Below, piece by piece: positions 57,937 to 64,000 of a DNA stretch of 64,000 bases. The DNA is taken from assembly GCF_027625935.1 (NCBI RefSeq), contig NZ_CP115300.1:6510001-6574000 (forward strand). The letters are read 5' to 3'. The notes beneath the pieces are model-generated. The model made no database searches and had not been told where the DNA came from. It saw only the letters and a list, made by a program, of their open reading frames with translations. The position numbers and the translations under genes are program-made. Source of the DNA: Streptomyces camelliae. GTDB lineage: Bacteria; Actinomycetota; Actinomycetes; Streptomycetales; Streptomycetaceae. Every line of letters starts with the position of its first letter. Position 1 is the first letter of the stretch.

Positions 57937-58028
57937 CGGTGCTAGGTCTAGCAGGGTGCACCGCTAGACCTAGCACCGCACCTATCGCCCCATCCGCACT
58001 CCGATCAGGCCGCTAGTAGCTAGCGGCC
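57937..58028. promoter_or_regulatory. CTAG-rich inverted-repeat cluster, candidate clt transfer locus
   Basis: A 16-bp perfect inverted repeat (57937-57952, 57963-57978) built from GCTAGGTCTAGC and GCTAGACCTAGC, then a second one GGCCGCTAG-TAG-CTAGCGGCC (58008-58028). Six CTAGs occur in 90 bp, although CTAG is rare in this DNA. It starts nine bases after traB, where the cis-acting locus for TraB lies in related plasmids. The GACCTAG part also matches the GntR operator core. Confidence 0.55.
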
Positions 58029-58068
58029 CACCTGCGGAAACCCCTGAAAACCGCCTGGAAGGGCCCCT

Positions 58069-58341
58069 GTGACCCCCATTTTCCTCGCTATCGCCTGCCT
58101 GCTCATAGTCACTCTGAGTTACGTCGGGCTGTGTGCGGCATCGCCGTTCGGCAACTGCCGCAAGTGCCGCGGCATGGGCCACCAGCTCAAGACCGACCGC
58201 AAGGGACGGCTCAAGCGCGGCAAGGACTGCCGCCGCTGCCACGCCACCGGCAAGCGCATCCGCGCCGGCCGCTGGCTCTACAACCGCTGGGCCCGCATCT
58301 ACCGCGCGGGCACCGACACCCGCCCGGAGGTGTCGCGGTGA
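58069..58341 (+). CDS. 90-aa membrane-anchored zinc-finger protein (Spd-like)
   Basis: GTG start after GGAAGGG. Membrane helix at 3-20 (IFLAIACLLIVTLSYVGLCA), then CRKCRGMGH...CRRCHATGK, two CxxC knuckles as in DnaJ-type zinc fingers, and a basic tail. First of four coupled small genes downstream of traB, the usual place of spread genes. Confidence 0.7.
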   Translation: MTPIFLAIACLLIVTLSYVGLCAASPFGNCRKCRGMGHQLKTDRKGRLKRGKDCRRCHATGKRIRAGRWLYNRWARIYRAGTDTRPEVSR

Positions 58342-58532
58342 CCCTCACCATCTCGGCCGTGCTGCTGTTCGGCATCGCCTCGTTCTTCGCCGTCAAGACC
58401 AGGTCGACCGGAGCGGGTGCCGCGGTGCTGCTGTTCCTCTTCGGGTTCTTCACCGCCGGGACCGGCGCCTACGGCCCGATTCACGACCTGGTGGCGTCCT
58501 TCGCCCGGTTCCTGTCCCAGCTCGGCCACTGA
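58338..58532 (+). CDS. 64-aa double-spanning membrane protein (Spd-like)
   Basis: GTGA overlap with the previous stop. Two hydrophobic helices (LTISAVLLFGIASFFAV and GAAVLLFLFGFFTAGTGAYG). Likely part of the spread complex. Confidence 0.7.
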   Translation: MTLTISAVLLFGIASFFAVKTRSTGAGAAVLLFLFGFFTAGTGAYGPIHDLVASFARFLSQLGH

Positions 58533-58545
58533 CCGGAGGCATCCC

Positions 58546-59142
58546 GTGAACGAACCCATCGTCGTGCGGCACTGGCTCACCGCCGCCGCGCCCAAGGCCG
58601 CGCCCGCCGTCGCCACCACGACCGTGCTCGCCCTCGCCCGGATCTGGAACGCCAACGGCGCCGAACACTCCGTCGGCAACGCCGCCCTCATGGCGGTCCT
58701 CGCCGCCGGAGCCGCGGCCGGGGGCGTGTCCCTGGCCCGCGCCGGAGAGCCCGTGCTCGCCGCCACCGGCTACGCCGTATCTGGCAGCCTCGCCCTTGCG
58801 GGCGTCGCCGGGTACTCCGACGGCCTGTCCCTGCCGGTGCTGCTGTGGGCCCTGGCCACCGTGCTCGCCTACTGCTTCGCCGCCCGCCACTGGCGTCAGG
58901 ACCGGCGCGACGCCCTCGATCACGAGCGGCACGTGAGCGAGCGTCGCGAGGAGCGCGCCCACGTCGAGCGTGTGGAGACCATCCGCGCCACCGCTCAGAT
59001 CGAGGTGGCCCGCGCCGGCGGTGCCTACCCCGAACAGCTCGCCGCCGCCCTCGTCCACCGCGCCGCACTGCCCGGCTTCGACTTCACCGCCCTGGAGTCC
59101 GCCGGGCTGCCCGAACTCCCCACCGCGCGGGAGGACCGGTGA
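58546..59142 (+). CDS. Membrane protein with coiled-coil tail (Spd-like)
   Basis: 198 aa, GTG after CGGAGG. Three to four membrane segments (AAAPKAAPAVATTTVLALA, ALMAVLAAGAAAGGVSLA, AVSGSLALAGVAGY, VLLWALATVLAYCFA) then a charged helix (RRDALDHERHVSERREERAH). Coupled to the next gene. Confidence 0.7.
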   Translation: MNEPIVVRHWLTAAAPKAAPAVATTTVLALARIWNANGAEHSVGNAALMAVLAAGAAAGGVSLARAGEPVLAATGYAVSGSLALAGVAGYSDGLSLPVLLWALATVLAYCFAARHWRQDRRDALDHERHVSERREERAHVERVETIRATAQIEVARAGGAYPEQLAAALVHRAALPGFDFTALESAGLPELPTAREDR

Positions 59143-59327
59143 CGTTCGAGATCCGCGTCATCTGCACCCCGGACGACGCCAACCGCGTCAGCAGCGCTCT
59201 CGCCGCTGCGTTCGAGACCGGCGCCGCGCGCCGGTACCCCACCCGCGACGGCAAGCGCACCCGTCTGTACGTCACCGCAGACCACCGCGACTCCAGCACT
59301 AACCCCACCCACACCGAAAGCGAGTGA
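59139..59327 (+). CDS. 62-aa AICE hypothetical protein
   Basis: GTGA overlap on the left. Product starts [20 protein letters not shown] and has a [18 protein letters not shown] beta segment, like a small mixed alpha/beta fold. Its stop lies just before the SSB gene. Confidence 0.6.
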   Translation: MTFEIRVICTPDDANRVSSALAAAFETGAARRYPTRDGKRTRLYVTADHRDSSTNPTHTESE

Positions 59328-59332
59328 TCCCC

Positions 59333-59821
59333 ATGGCCGTGGGAGAGACCCCCATCACCGTCGTCGGCAACCTCACCGACGACCCCGAACTCCGCTTCAC
59401 CCCCTCCGGTGCCGCGCTGGCCAAGTTCTCCGTCGCCTCCACCCCGCGCACCTACGACAAGACCTCCGGCCAGTGGCAGGACGGCACCGCGATGTTCCTG
59501 CGCTGCACCGCATGGCGCGACCTCGCCGAACACGTCGCCGACAGCCTGACCAAGGGCACGCGCGTGGTCGTCACCGGTCGTCTGCGTCAGCACAACTGGC
59601 AGACGGACCAGGGGGAGAACCGCTCGATGCTCGCCCTGGAGGTGGACGACATCGGCCCCTCGCTTCAGTTCGCCACGGCCAAAGTCGAACGCGTCCAACG
59701 CAAGGGCGTCACCTCCGCCCCGGCCGCCGACCCGTGGAACACCGCCGCCCCCGCCTCCAGCGGGCGGGGCGTGTCCGCCCCTGCCGGCGATCGGCGGCAG
59801 GGCGACGAACCGCCGTTCTAG
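59333..59821 (+). CDS. ssb: Single-stranded DNA-binding protein
   Basis: 162 aa from ATG 59333; GTG 59324, overlapping the previous stop, is an alternative. OB-fold with [55 protein letters not shown], and the acidic C-terminal tip DEPPF used for partner binding. It coats single-stranded DNA during element replication, next to the two primase genes. Confidence 0.95.
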   Translation: MAVGETPITVVGNLTDDPELRFTPSGAALAKFSVASTPRTYDKTSGQWQDGTAMFLRCTAWRDLAEHVADSLTKGTRVVVTGRLRQHNWQTDQGENRSMLALEVDDIGPSLQFATAKVERVQRKGVTSAPAADPWNTAAPASSGRGVSAPAGDRRQGDEPPF

Positions 59822-59828
59822 ATACGCC

Positions 59829-59869
59829 CGGGGCGGGCGCCGTCTCACCACAAGCCTGCGCCCGCCCCG
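59829..59869 (+). ncRNA. Stem-loop copy 2 with conserved 17-nt loop
   Basis: Perfect 12-bp stem (CGGGGCGGGCGC and complement; 59829-59840, 59858-59869) and loop CGTCTCACCACAAGCCT, one base different from copy 1. Stem bases differ from copy 1 but pairing is kept. Followed by AGTCCCTCCG and ATCAGGAG, 40 bases before the prim-pol start. Confidence 0.65.
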
Positions 59870-59909
59870 GTTCTCCAGTCCCTCCGCAGAGAATCAGGAG
59901 ACCCCCAGC

Positions 59910-60863
59910 ATGACCCAACACGCGGCATTCGGCGAGGGCCAACCGGCCCGAACCACCCAGACGAGCCGCGCCTCCCTCCGCGTCCCGCTCGGCGCCCGTG
60001 ACCACTTGCGGACCGCCCTGGCCCTGGCAGAAGCGGGCGTTCCGGTGCTGCCCCTGCGAGAAGGCAAGGGGCCCTTCGGCAACTGCCACGCCTGCACCCA
60101 CGGGGCCTGCGGCGGCCGACCCAACATGAAGAGCGCAGGGACCTGCCACTGCCCCGCCCCGTGCCACGCCTGGGCCGCAGCGACCACCGACCCCCGCGTG
60201 ATCACCTCCCCCGCCTGGGCTGCGGCATGGCGTGCGGCCGGAGTGGTCGGCTACCACCCCGCCGGATGCGGGCTCACCGTCGTGGACCTGGACAACGCCC
60301 GCGCCCTGGACTGGGCACGCCATACGCTCCCGGCCACCCGGACCGTTCCCACCACCCGCGGCGAGCACTGGCTCTACCTGGGGACCATGCAGTCCGCCAA
60401 CGCCGTCCGGCCCGGCGTGGACATCAAATCCCGCATGGTCTACGCCCGCTGGCTCGGACCCGGCACCGGCACCATGACGTCCCTGCCGTCCACCGCCCGC
60501 GCCCTGGTGGTGAAGGAAGAAGCCACCCCCGCCCGCGCCGGGGTGGCCTCTTCCCTCCCCATGCGCGCCACCTGGGACCGGTCCGTAGCCCACGGATGCC
60601 GCCACACCGAGCGCTACATCCGCACCGGCCTGGAACGCGGCCTCGCCATGGTCACCGCCCACACCGAATCCGGCGCCGGATCACAGGCGTTCGGCGTGGC
60701 CCGGTTCCTGGCAGCCCAGCACACCCAGTGTCCCGGACCGTGCGGCCTGGACGCCATCGGCGAAGAGATCGTGGCCGCGGCCGTCGCGGTCGGCGTCCCC
60801 GAGCCGTACGCGCAACGGGCCGTCGCCAACGGCCTCGCCACCGGCAAGGAGCACGCCGCATGA
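59910..60863 (+). CDS. Bifunctional DNA primase/polymerase (prim-pol)
   Basis: 317 aa. N-terminal helix region ALALAEAGVPVLPLREGKGP typical of prim-pol (PF09250); a Cys/His cluster CHACTHGACGGRPN...CHCPAPCH; metal site in LTVVDLDN (DLD) and the TTRGEHWLYL and VDIKSRMVY motifs complete the catalytic core. AGGAG lies nine bases before the ATG. It makes primers and extends them at the AICE origin, working with the helicase gene that overlaps its stop. Confidence 0.92.
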   Translation: MTQHAAFGEGQPARTTQTSRASLRVPLGARDHLRTALALAEAGVPVLPLREGKGPFGNCHACTHGACGGRPNMKSAGTCHCPAPCHAWAAATTDPRVITSPAWAAAWRAAGVVGYHPAGCGLTVVDLDNARALDWARHTLPATRTVPTTRGEHWLYLGTMQSANAVRPGVDIKSRMVYARWLGPGTGTMTSLPSTARALVVKEEATPARAGVASSLPMRATWDRSVAHGCRHTERYIRTGLERGLAMVTAHTESGAGSQAFGVARFLAAQHTQCPGPCGLDAIGEEIVAAAVAVGVPEPYAQRAVANGLATGKEHAA

Positions 60864-62302
60864 CCGCCGAGGAACTGCCCGCACCCTCCAACCCGCTCGC
60901 CGTCGCCCGCCGCATCCTGCCCGACTGGCAGACCGAGGACGGACAGCTTGCCTACCGGCGCTGGCGCGGCTCGTGGATGCGCTGGACCGGCACCTGCTGG
61001 CGGGAGCTGGACGAAGCCCAGGTACGCAAGAGCATGTACGAGCGCCTCGAACACGCCGTCTACCAGGCACCCGGCAAGGACGGACAGCCCGAGGAACGCG
61101 ACTGGGCACCGACCAAGCCGAAAATCAGCAACCTCCTCGACGCGCTCGGATCCATCACTCTCCTGCCCACCGACCTGGACGCGCCCACGTGGTTCGACGC
61201 CAACGGCAACGCGAGCGACCAGGACCACGGGCCCATCGTGGCGTGTGAGAACGGGCTGCTGAGGATCCGCGACCGGGCGCTACTGCCGCACGGGCCCGGG
61301 TTCTTCAACTTCGTCTCCGTCCCCTTCGCCTACGACCCGGACGCCACCGCACCGACATGGGAATGGTTCCTGGGGGAGGTCTGGCCCAACGACCTGGACG
61401 CCATCCAGGCGGTACAGGACTGGTTCGGCTACATCCTGTCCGGGCGCACCGACCAACAGAAGATCCTGCTCATGGTCGGCCCGTCCCGCTCGGGCAAGGG
61501 CACCATCGCCCGCGTGCTGAAAGAGCTGGTCGGCAAAGACAACCTCGCCGGCCCCACCCTCGCCGGACTCGGCACGAACTTCGGGCTGTCCACCCTGATC
61601 GGCAAGCCACTGGCGGTCATCGCCGATGCCCGGCTGTCCGGCAACGACAACAGCCAGGTCGTGGAACGGCTGTTGACGATCTCCGGTGAGGACACCATCG
61701 ACGTCGACCGCAAGTACCGCCAGGTGTGGACCGGCAAGCTCCCCACGCGCCTGATGATCCTGTCCAACGAGCTGCCGCACTTCGGCGACTCCTCCGGGGT
61801 CATCGCCCGCCGGTTCGTGCTGCTCAACATGACCGTGTCGTGGCTGGGCAGGGAGGACCCCACCCTGTTCGACCGGCTCAGGGCAGAGATGCCCGGGATC
61901 CTGAACTGGGCCCTCGACGGCCTCGCCCGCCTCCAGCGAACCGGCCGGATCACCGAACCGGCATCCAGCCGCGAGGCGATCACCACCATGCAGGACACCG
62001 CCTCACCCACGTCCGCGTTCATCCGCGAACGCTGCACCACCGGACCCACGTGCAGCGTCCCCGTGGACGCACTGTGGGCGGTCTGGCGGGAGTGGGCCGA
62101 AGACAACGGCGTCCGCCCCGGCACGAAGCAAGTCTTCGGCCGCAACCTGCTCTCCGTGGTCCCCCAGCTCAGCCGCTCGCGGCCCCGCGACGCGTACGGC
62201 CGGCAGGTGGTCACCTACACCGGGATCACCCTGAACGTGTCCGAACCACATTTGCCTGAGTCGCGACTCATCGCGTCTCAGAGCCTCTCTGAGAGCCGCT
62301 GA
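60860..62302 (+). CDS. P4-type phage/plasmid primase-helicase (D5-like, SF3)
   Basis: 480 aa, ATGA overlap with prim-pol. The N-terminal D5-type region (RRWRGSWMRWTGTCWREL) leads to a superfamily 3 helicase: Walker A MVGPSRSGKGTIARVL (about 210-225), Walker B LAVIADARLSGNDN, motif C LMILSNELPHF, and the arginine region GVIARRFVLLNM. The C-terminal winged helix (FGRNLLSVVPQLSRSRPRDA) may bind DNA. With prim-pol it takes the place of the RepSA initiator of pSAM2. Palindromes follow at its end. Confidence 0.93.
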   Translation: MTAEELPAPSNPLAVARRILPDWQTEDGQLAYRRWRGSWMRWTGTCWRELDEAQVRKSMYERLEHAVYQAPGKDGQPEERDWAPTKPKISNLLDALGSITLLPTDLDAPTWFDANGNASDQDHGPIVACENGLLRIRDRALLPHGPGFFNFVSVPFAYDPDATAPTWEWFLGEVWPNDLDAIQAVQDWFGYILSGRTDQQKILLMVGPSRSGKGTIARVLKELVGKDNLAGPTLAGLGTNFGLSTLIGKPLAVIADARLSGNDNSQVVERLLTISGEDTIDVDRKYRQVWTGKLPTRLMILSNELPHFGDSSGVIARRFVLLNMTVSWLGREDPTLFDRLRAEMPGILNWALDGLARLQRTGRITEPASSREAITTMQDTASPTSAFIRERCTTGPTCSVPVDALWAVWREWAEDNGVRPGTKQVFGRNLLSVVPQLSRSRPRDAYGRQVVTYTGITLNVSEPHLPESRLIASQSLSESR

Positions 62303-62323
62303 GTGCCGATGAGTCGCGACTCA
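62257..62323. repeat. Two 14-bp palindromes and an inner inverted repeat between primase and xis
   Basis: TGAGTCGCGACTCA at 62257-62270 and again at 62310-62323, 53 bp apart; between them TCTCAGAG-CCT-CTCTGAGA (62276-62294). The first copies lie inside the helicase CDS end. They could be Xis or regulator sites or part of the replication origin. Confidence 0.65.
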
Positions 62324-62355
62324 GAGCAATGTATTTCCAACTCGTGGAGGAGACT

Positions 62356-62601
62356 GTGAGCGCGCCCGCCTCCGTCCGAGACGACCCCCGCGCCAACCTT
62401 CGCGGCGGACTCCCGGACCGCTACCTCACCCCCGACGACATCGCCGACATGTTCGGCGTGCCGCTCGAAACCGTCTACCAGTGGCGCAGGAAGCGCACCG
62501 GACCGCCCGGCTTCCGCATCGGCAAGCACCTCCGTTACGACCCGGCCGACGTGCGCGCCTATGTCATTCAGCGCAAGAGCGCCTGCCAGGGCGCCGCGTA
62601 G
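62356..62601 (+). CDS. xis: Excisionase (winged-helix, MerR-like)
   Basis: 81 aa. The GTG at 62356 is chosen because GGAGGAG lies just upstream; an ATG at 62329 in the same frame lacks such a site. Excisionase-type helix-turn-helix YLTPDDIADMFGVPLETVYQ then GPPGFRIGKHLRYDPADVRA (HTH_17). It directs the integrase towards excision before transfer. Confidence 0.9.
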   Translation: MSAPASVRDDPRANLRGGLPDRYLTPDDIADMFGVPLETVYQWRRKRTGPPGFRIGKHLRYDPADVRAYVIQRKSACQGAA

Positions 62602-62616
62602 CCAACCACCCCCAGA

Positions 62617-62654
62617 CAGCAGGGAGAGCCCGCCATGTGCGGCTCTCCCTGCTG
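62617..62654 (+). terminator. 14-bp perfect hairpin between xis and int
   Basis: CAGCAGGGAGAGCC and complement (62617-62630, 62641-62654) around 10 nt; it ends 23 bases before the int start. Probably attenuates or terminates the xis transcript so that int is read less or from its own promoter. Confidence 0.75.
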
Positions 62655-62677
62655 CATGTCGAGAGGACCGCCGCCGT

Positions 62678-63937
62678 ATGGCTGGCCATATCCAAGACCG
62701 TTGGTACAAGACCGAGACGGCGTCCAACGGCAAGACGAGCAGGGTAAAGACCGACCGATACGGGACTGGCTTGCGCTACCGGGCGCGCTACGTCGCGCCG
62801 GATGGGACCGAACGCAGCAAGTCTTTCCCGGACAAGCAGAAGCGGCTTGCGGAAGCCTGGCTAACTCAGATCGCGGCTGACATGACCCGTGGCCAGTACG
62901 TTGACCCGTCGGCCGGCAAGGAGACGTTCAGGGAGTTCGCCACTCAGTGGCTGGCGTCCCAGACCACGGACCCTTCCACCATCGTGAACATGGAGCTGAG
63001 GTTCCGGCTGCACGCCTTCCCCTACATCGGTTCTCGCTCCCTGAGCGCGTTCCAACCTGCCCATATCCGCACGTGGGCACGGGCCCTGGCAGACTCCGGG
63101 ATGGCAGCGTCGTATCAGCGGACGGTCTTCGCGAACGTCTCCGCTGTGTTCGGCGCTGCCGTGGACGACGGCATTCTGACCCGGAACCCCTGCCGTGCAG
63201 GCTCAGTGCGGGCGCCCAAACTGGATCGGCGGAAGATCAAGCCGTGGACGCGTGACCGGGTGGTCGCCGTCCGGGATGGACTCCCGATCCAGTACGCGAC
63301 GACCGCCGACATCGGTGCCGGGTGCGGCTTGCGGCAGGGAGAGATCTTCGGGCTTGCCGTGGACGAAGTTGACTTCGTCGGGGGAGTGGTGCACGTCGTG
63401 CGACAGGTCAAGCTGGTCGGCCCGCACATGGTGTTCGCCCCACCCAAGGGCGGCAAGCTGCGAGACGTGCCGCTGCCCGACGTGGTGTCGGGTGCGCTCG
63501 CCGCGCACATCACCCGACGGCCCCCCATCGACGTCACTCTGCCGTGGAAGACCCCGGACGGACCGCCGGTCACGGCGAAACTGCTTTTCTACTCGCGGGA
63601 GCGGAAGGCGCTGAACAGGAACTACTTCAACATGTACCTGTGGAAGCCAGCCCTGATCGCCGCCGGCGTCATTCCGGAACGGGCTCCAGGGGAGCGGTTC
63701 AAACAGTCGCGCGAACACGGTATGCACGCATTGCGGCACTACTACGCGTCGGTCTTGCTGGACTCGGGAGAGAACATCAAGGCCCTGGCCGAGTACCTCG
63801 GTCACTCCGACCCAGGATTCACGCTCCGGACGTACACGCACCTCATGCCGAACAGCCAGGACCGTGCCCGCAGGGCCATTGATGCCGCATTCGGCGTGCC
63901 GGGTGCGGGCGCGGCCCCGGCCAAGCCGCTGCACTGA
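62678..63937 (+). CDS. int: Tyrosine recombinase (site-specific integrase)
   Basis: 419 aa from ATG 62678; AGAGGA lies about eleven bases before it. N-terminal arm-binding part (VAPDGTERSKSFPDKQKRLA), SAM-like core-binding domain (FREFATQWLASQT...VFGAAVDDGILTRNPC), catalytic domain with Arg in GCGLRQGEIFGLAV, HALRH box (HGMHALRHYYAS), LGHSD and nucleophile Tyr in LRTYTHLMP. It inserts and excises the AICE; attP should lie just downstream, outside the window. The remaining 63 bases show nothing recognisable. Confidence 0.95.
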   Translation: MAGHIQDRWYKTETASNGKTSRVKTDRYGTGLRYRARYVAPDGTERSKSFPDKQKRLAEAWLTQIAADMTRGQYVDPSAGKETFREFATQWLASQTTDPSTIVNMELRFRLHAFPYIGSRSLSAFQPAHIRTWARALADSGMAASYQRTVFANVSAVFGAAVDDGILTRNPCRAGSVRAPKLDRRKIKPWTRDRVVAVRDGLPIQYATTADIGAGCGLRQGEIFGLAVDEVDFVGGVVHVVRQVKLVGPHMVFAPPKGGKLRDVPLPDVVSGALAAHITRRPPIDVTLPWKTPDGPPVTAKLLFYSRERKALNRNYFNMYLWKPALIAAGVIPERAPGERFKQSREHGMHALRHYYASVLLDSGENIKALAEYLGHSDPGFTLRTYTHLMPNSQDRARRAIDAAFGVPGAGAAPAKPLH

Positions 63938-64000
63938 CCTGAGCGGCAGCGCGGTCGGAAGCTCTCGACACCGGCCCGCGGTGCTGGGCCCGAAACAGGC

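Larger units (their letters stand above)
44037..64000. mobile_element. Actinomycete integrative and conjugative element (AICE), right end beyond window
   Basis: Defining parts are integrase and xis (62.4-63.9 kb), replication genes (prim-pol and P4-type primase/helicase), an FtsK-like TraB, small Spd-type membrane proteins, SSB and a GntR/KorSA-like repressor, in the pSAM2-like order known for AICEs. All core genes share one strand except the repressor. The left limit is set by the last chromosomal gene (43419-43676) and the drop in G+C at 44.04 kb; no direct-repeat attachment site was found because the right one should follow the integrase outside the window. Confidence 0.85.

Overview
The window is Streptomyces-type DNA: very high G+C, strong G/C bias at third codon positions, frequent GTG starts, and the linked set glnE, malR-malEFG-aglA and glnII in the neighbourhood I remember from S. 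coelicolor (recollection, not checked).

Layout. 1-43.7 kb is chromosomal. It opens with a three-gene minus-strand operon (beta-propeller protein, MFS transporter, secreted phosphoesterase), then a repeat-rich gap and glnE. Next comes a maltodextrin block: malR, ABC importer malEFG, alpha-glucosidase, a secreted alpha-amylase with two starch-binding domains, and an 1802-aa amylase/pullulanase. MalR-like CTTGCAG sites lie in the two divergent promoter regions. From 22.4 to 43.7 kb there are a TetR gene with a redox/diiron pair, a two-component system, an epimerase, an orphan winged-helix regulator, a HEAT-repeat protein, glnII, a MarR/hydrolase pair, two further small enzymes, PspAB and HtpX.

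From about 44 kb to the window end lies an actinomycete integrative and conjugative element (AICE). Its core, all on the plus strand except the GntR-type repressor, holds small coupled ORFs, a DUF2637 spread protein, a GGDEF protein, a C5 DNA methyltransferase with a second gene nested in another frame, a TraB/FtsK translocase, Spd-like small membrane proteins, SSB, a prim-pol, a P4-type primase/helicase, Xis and a tyrosine integrase. The right attachment site is beyond the window and I could not define the left one.

The left cargo of the AICE is the most unusual part. It is a low-G+C, minus-strand pair made of a DUF3800 gene and a retron-type reverse transcriptase, separated by a 126-bp spacer that folds into a long stem. 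This is the three-part layout (effector, structured RNA, RT) of a retron defence system. Beside it sit an XRE/flavoprotein operon flanked by two similar perfect palindromes, and an IS3-family element that split a small gene and left a 3-bp duplication.

The AICE also holds several structured non-coding elements: a stem with a conserved 17-nt loop before two genes (and a third look-alike before traB), two tRNA T-arm/acceptor look-alikes, a CTAG-rich inverted-repeat cluster after traB that may be the transfer locus, and paired 14-bp palindromes between the primase and xis genes.
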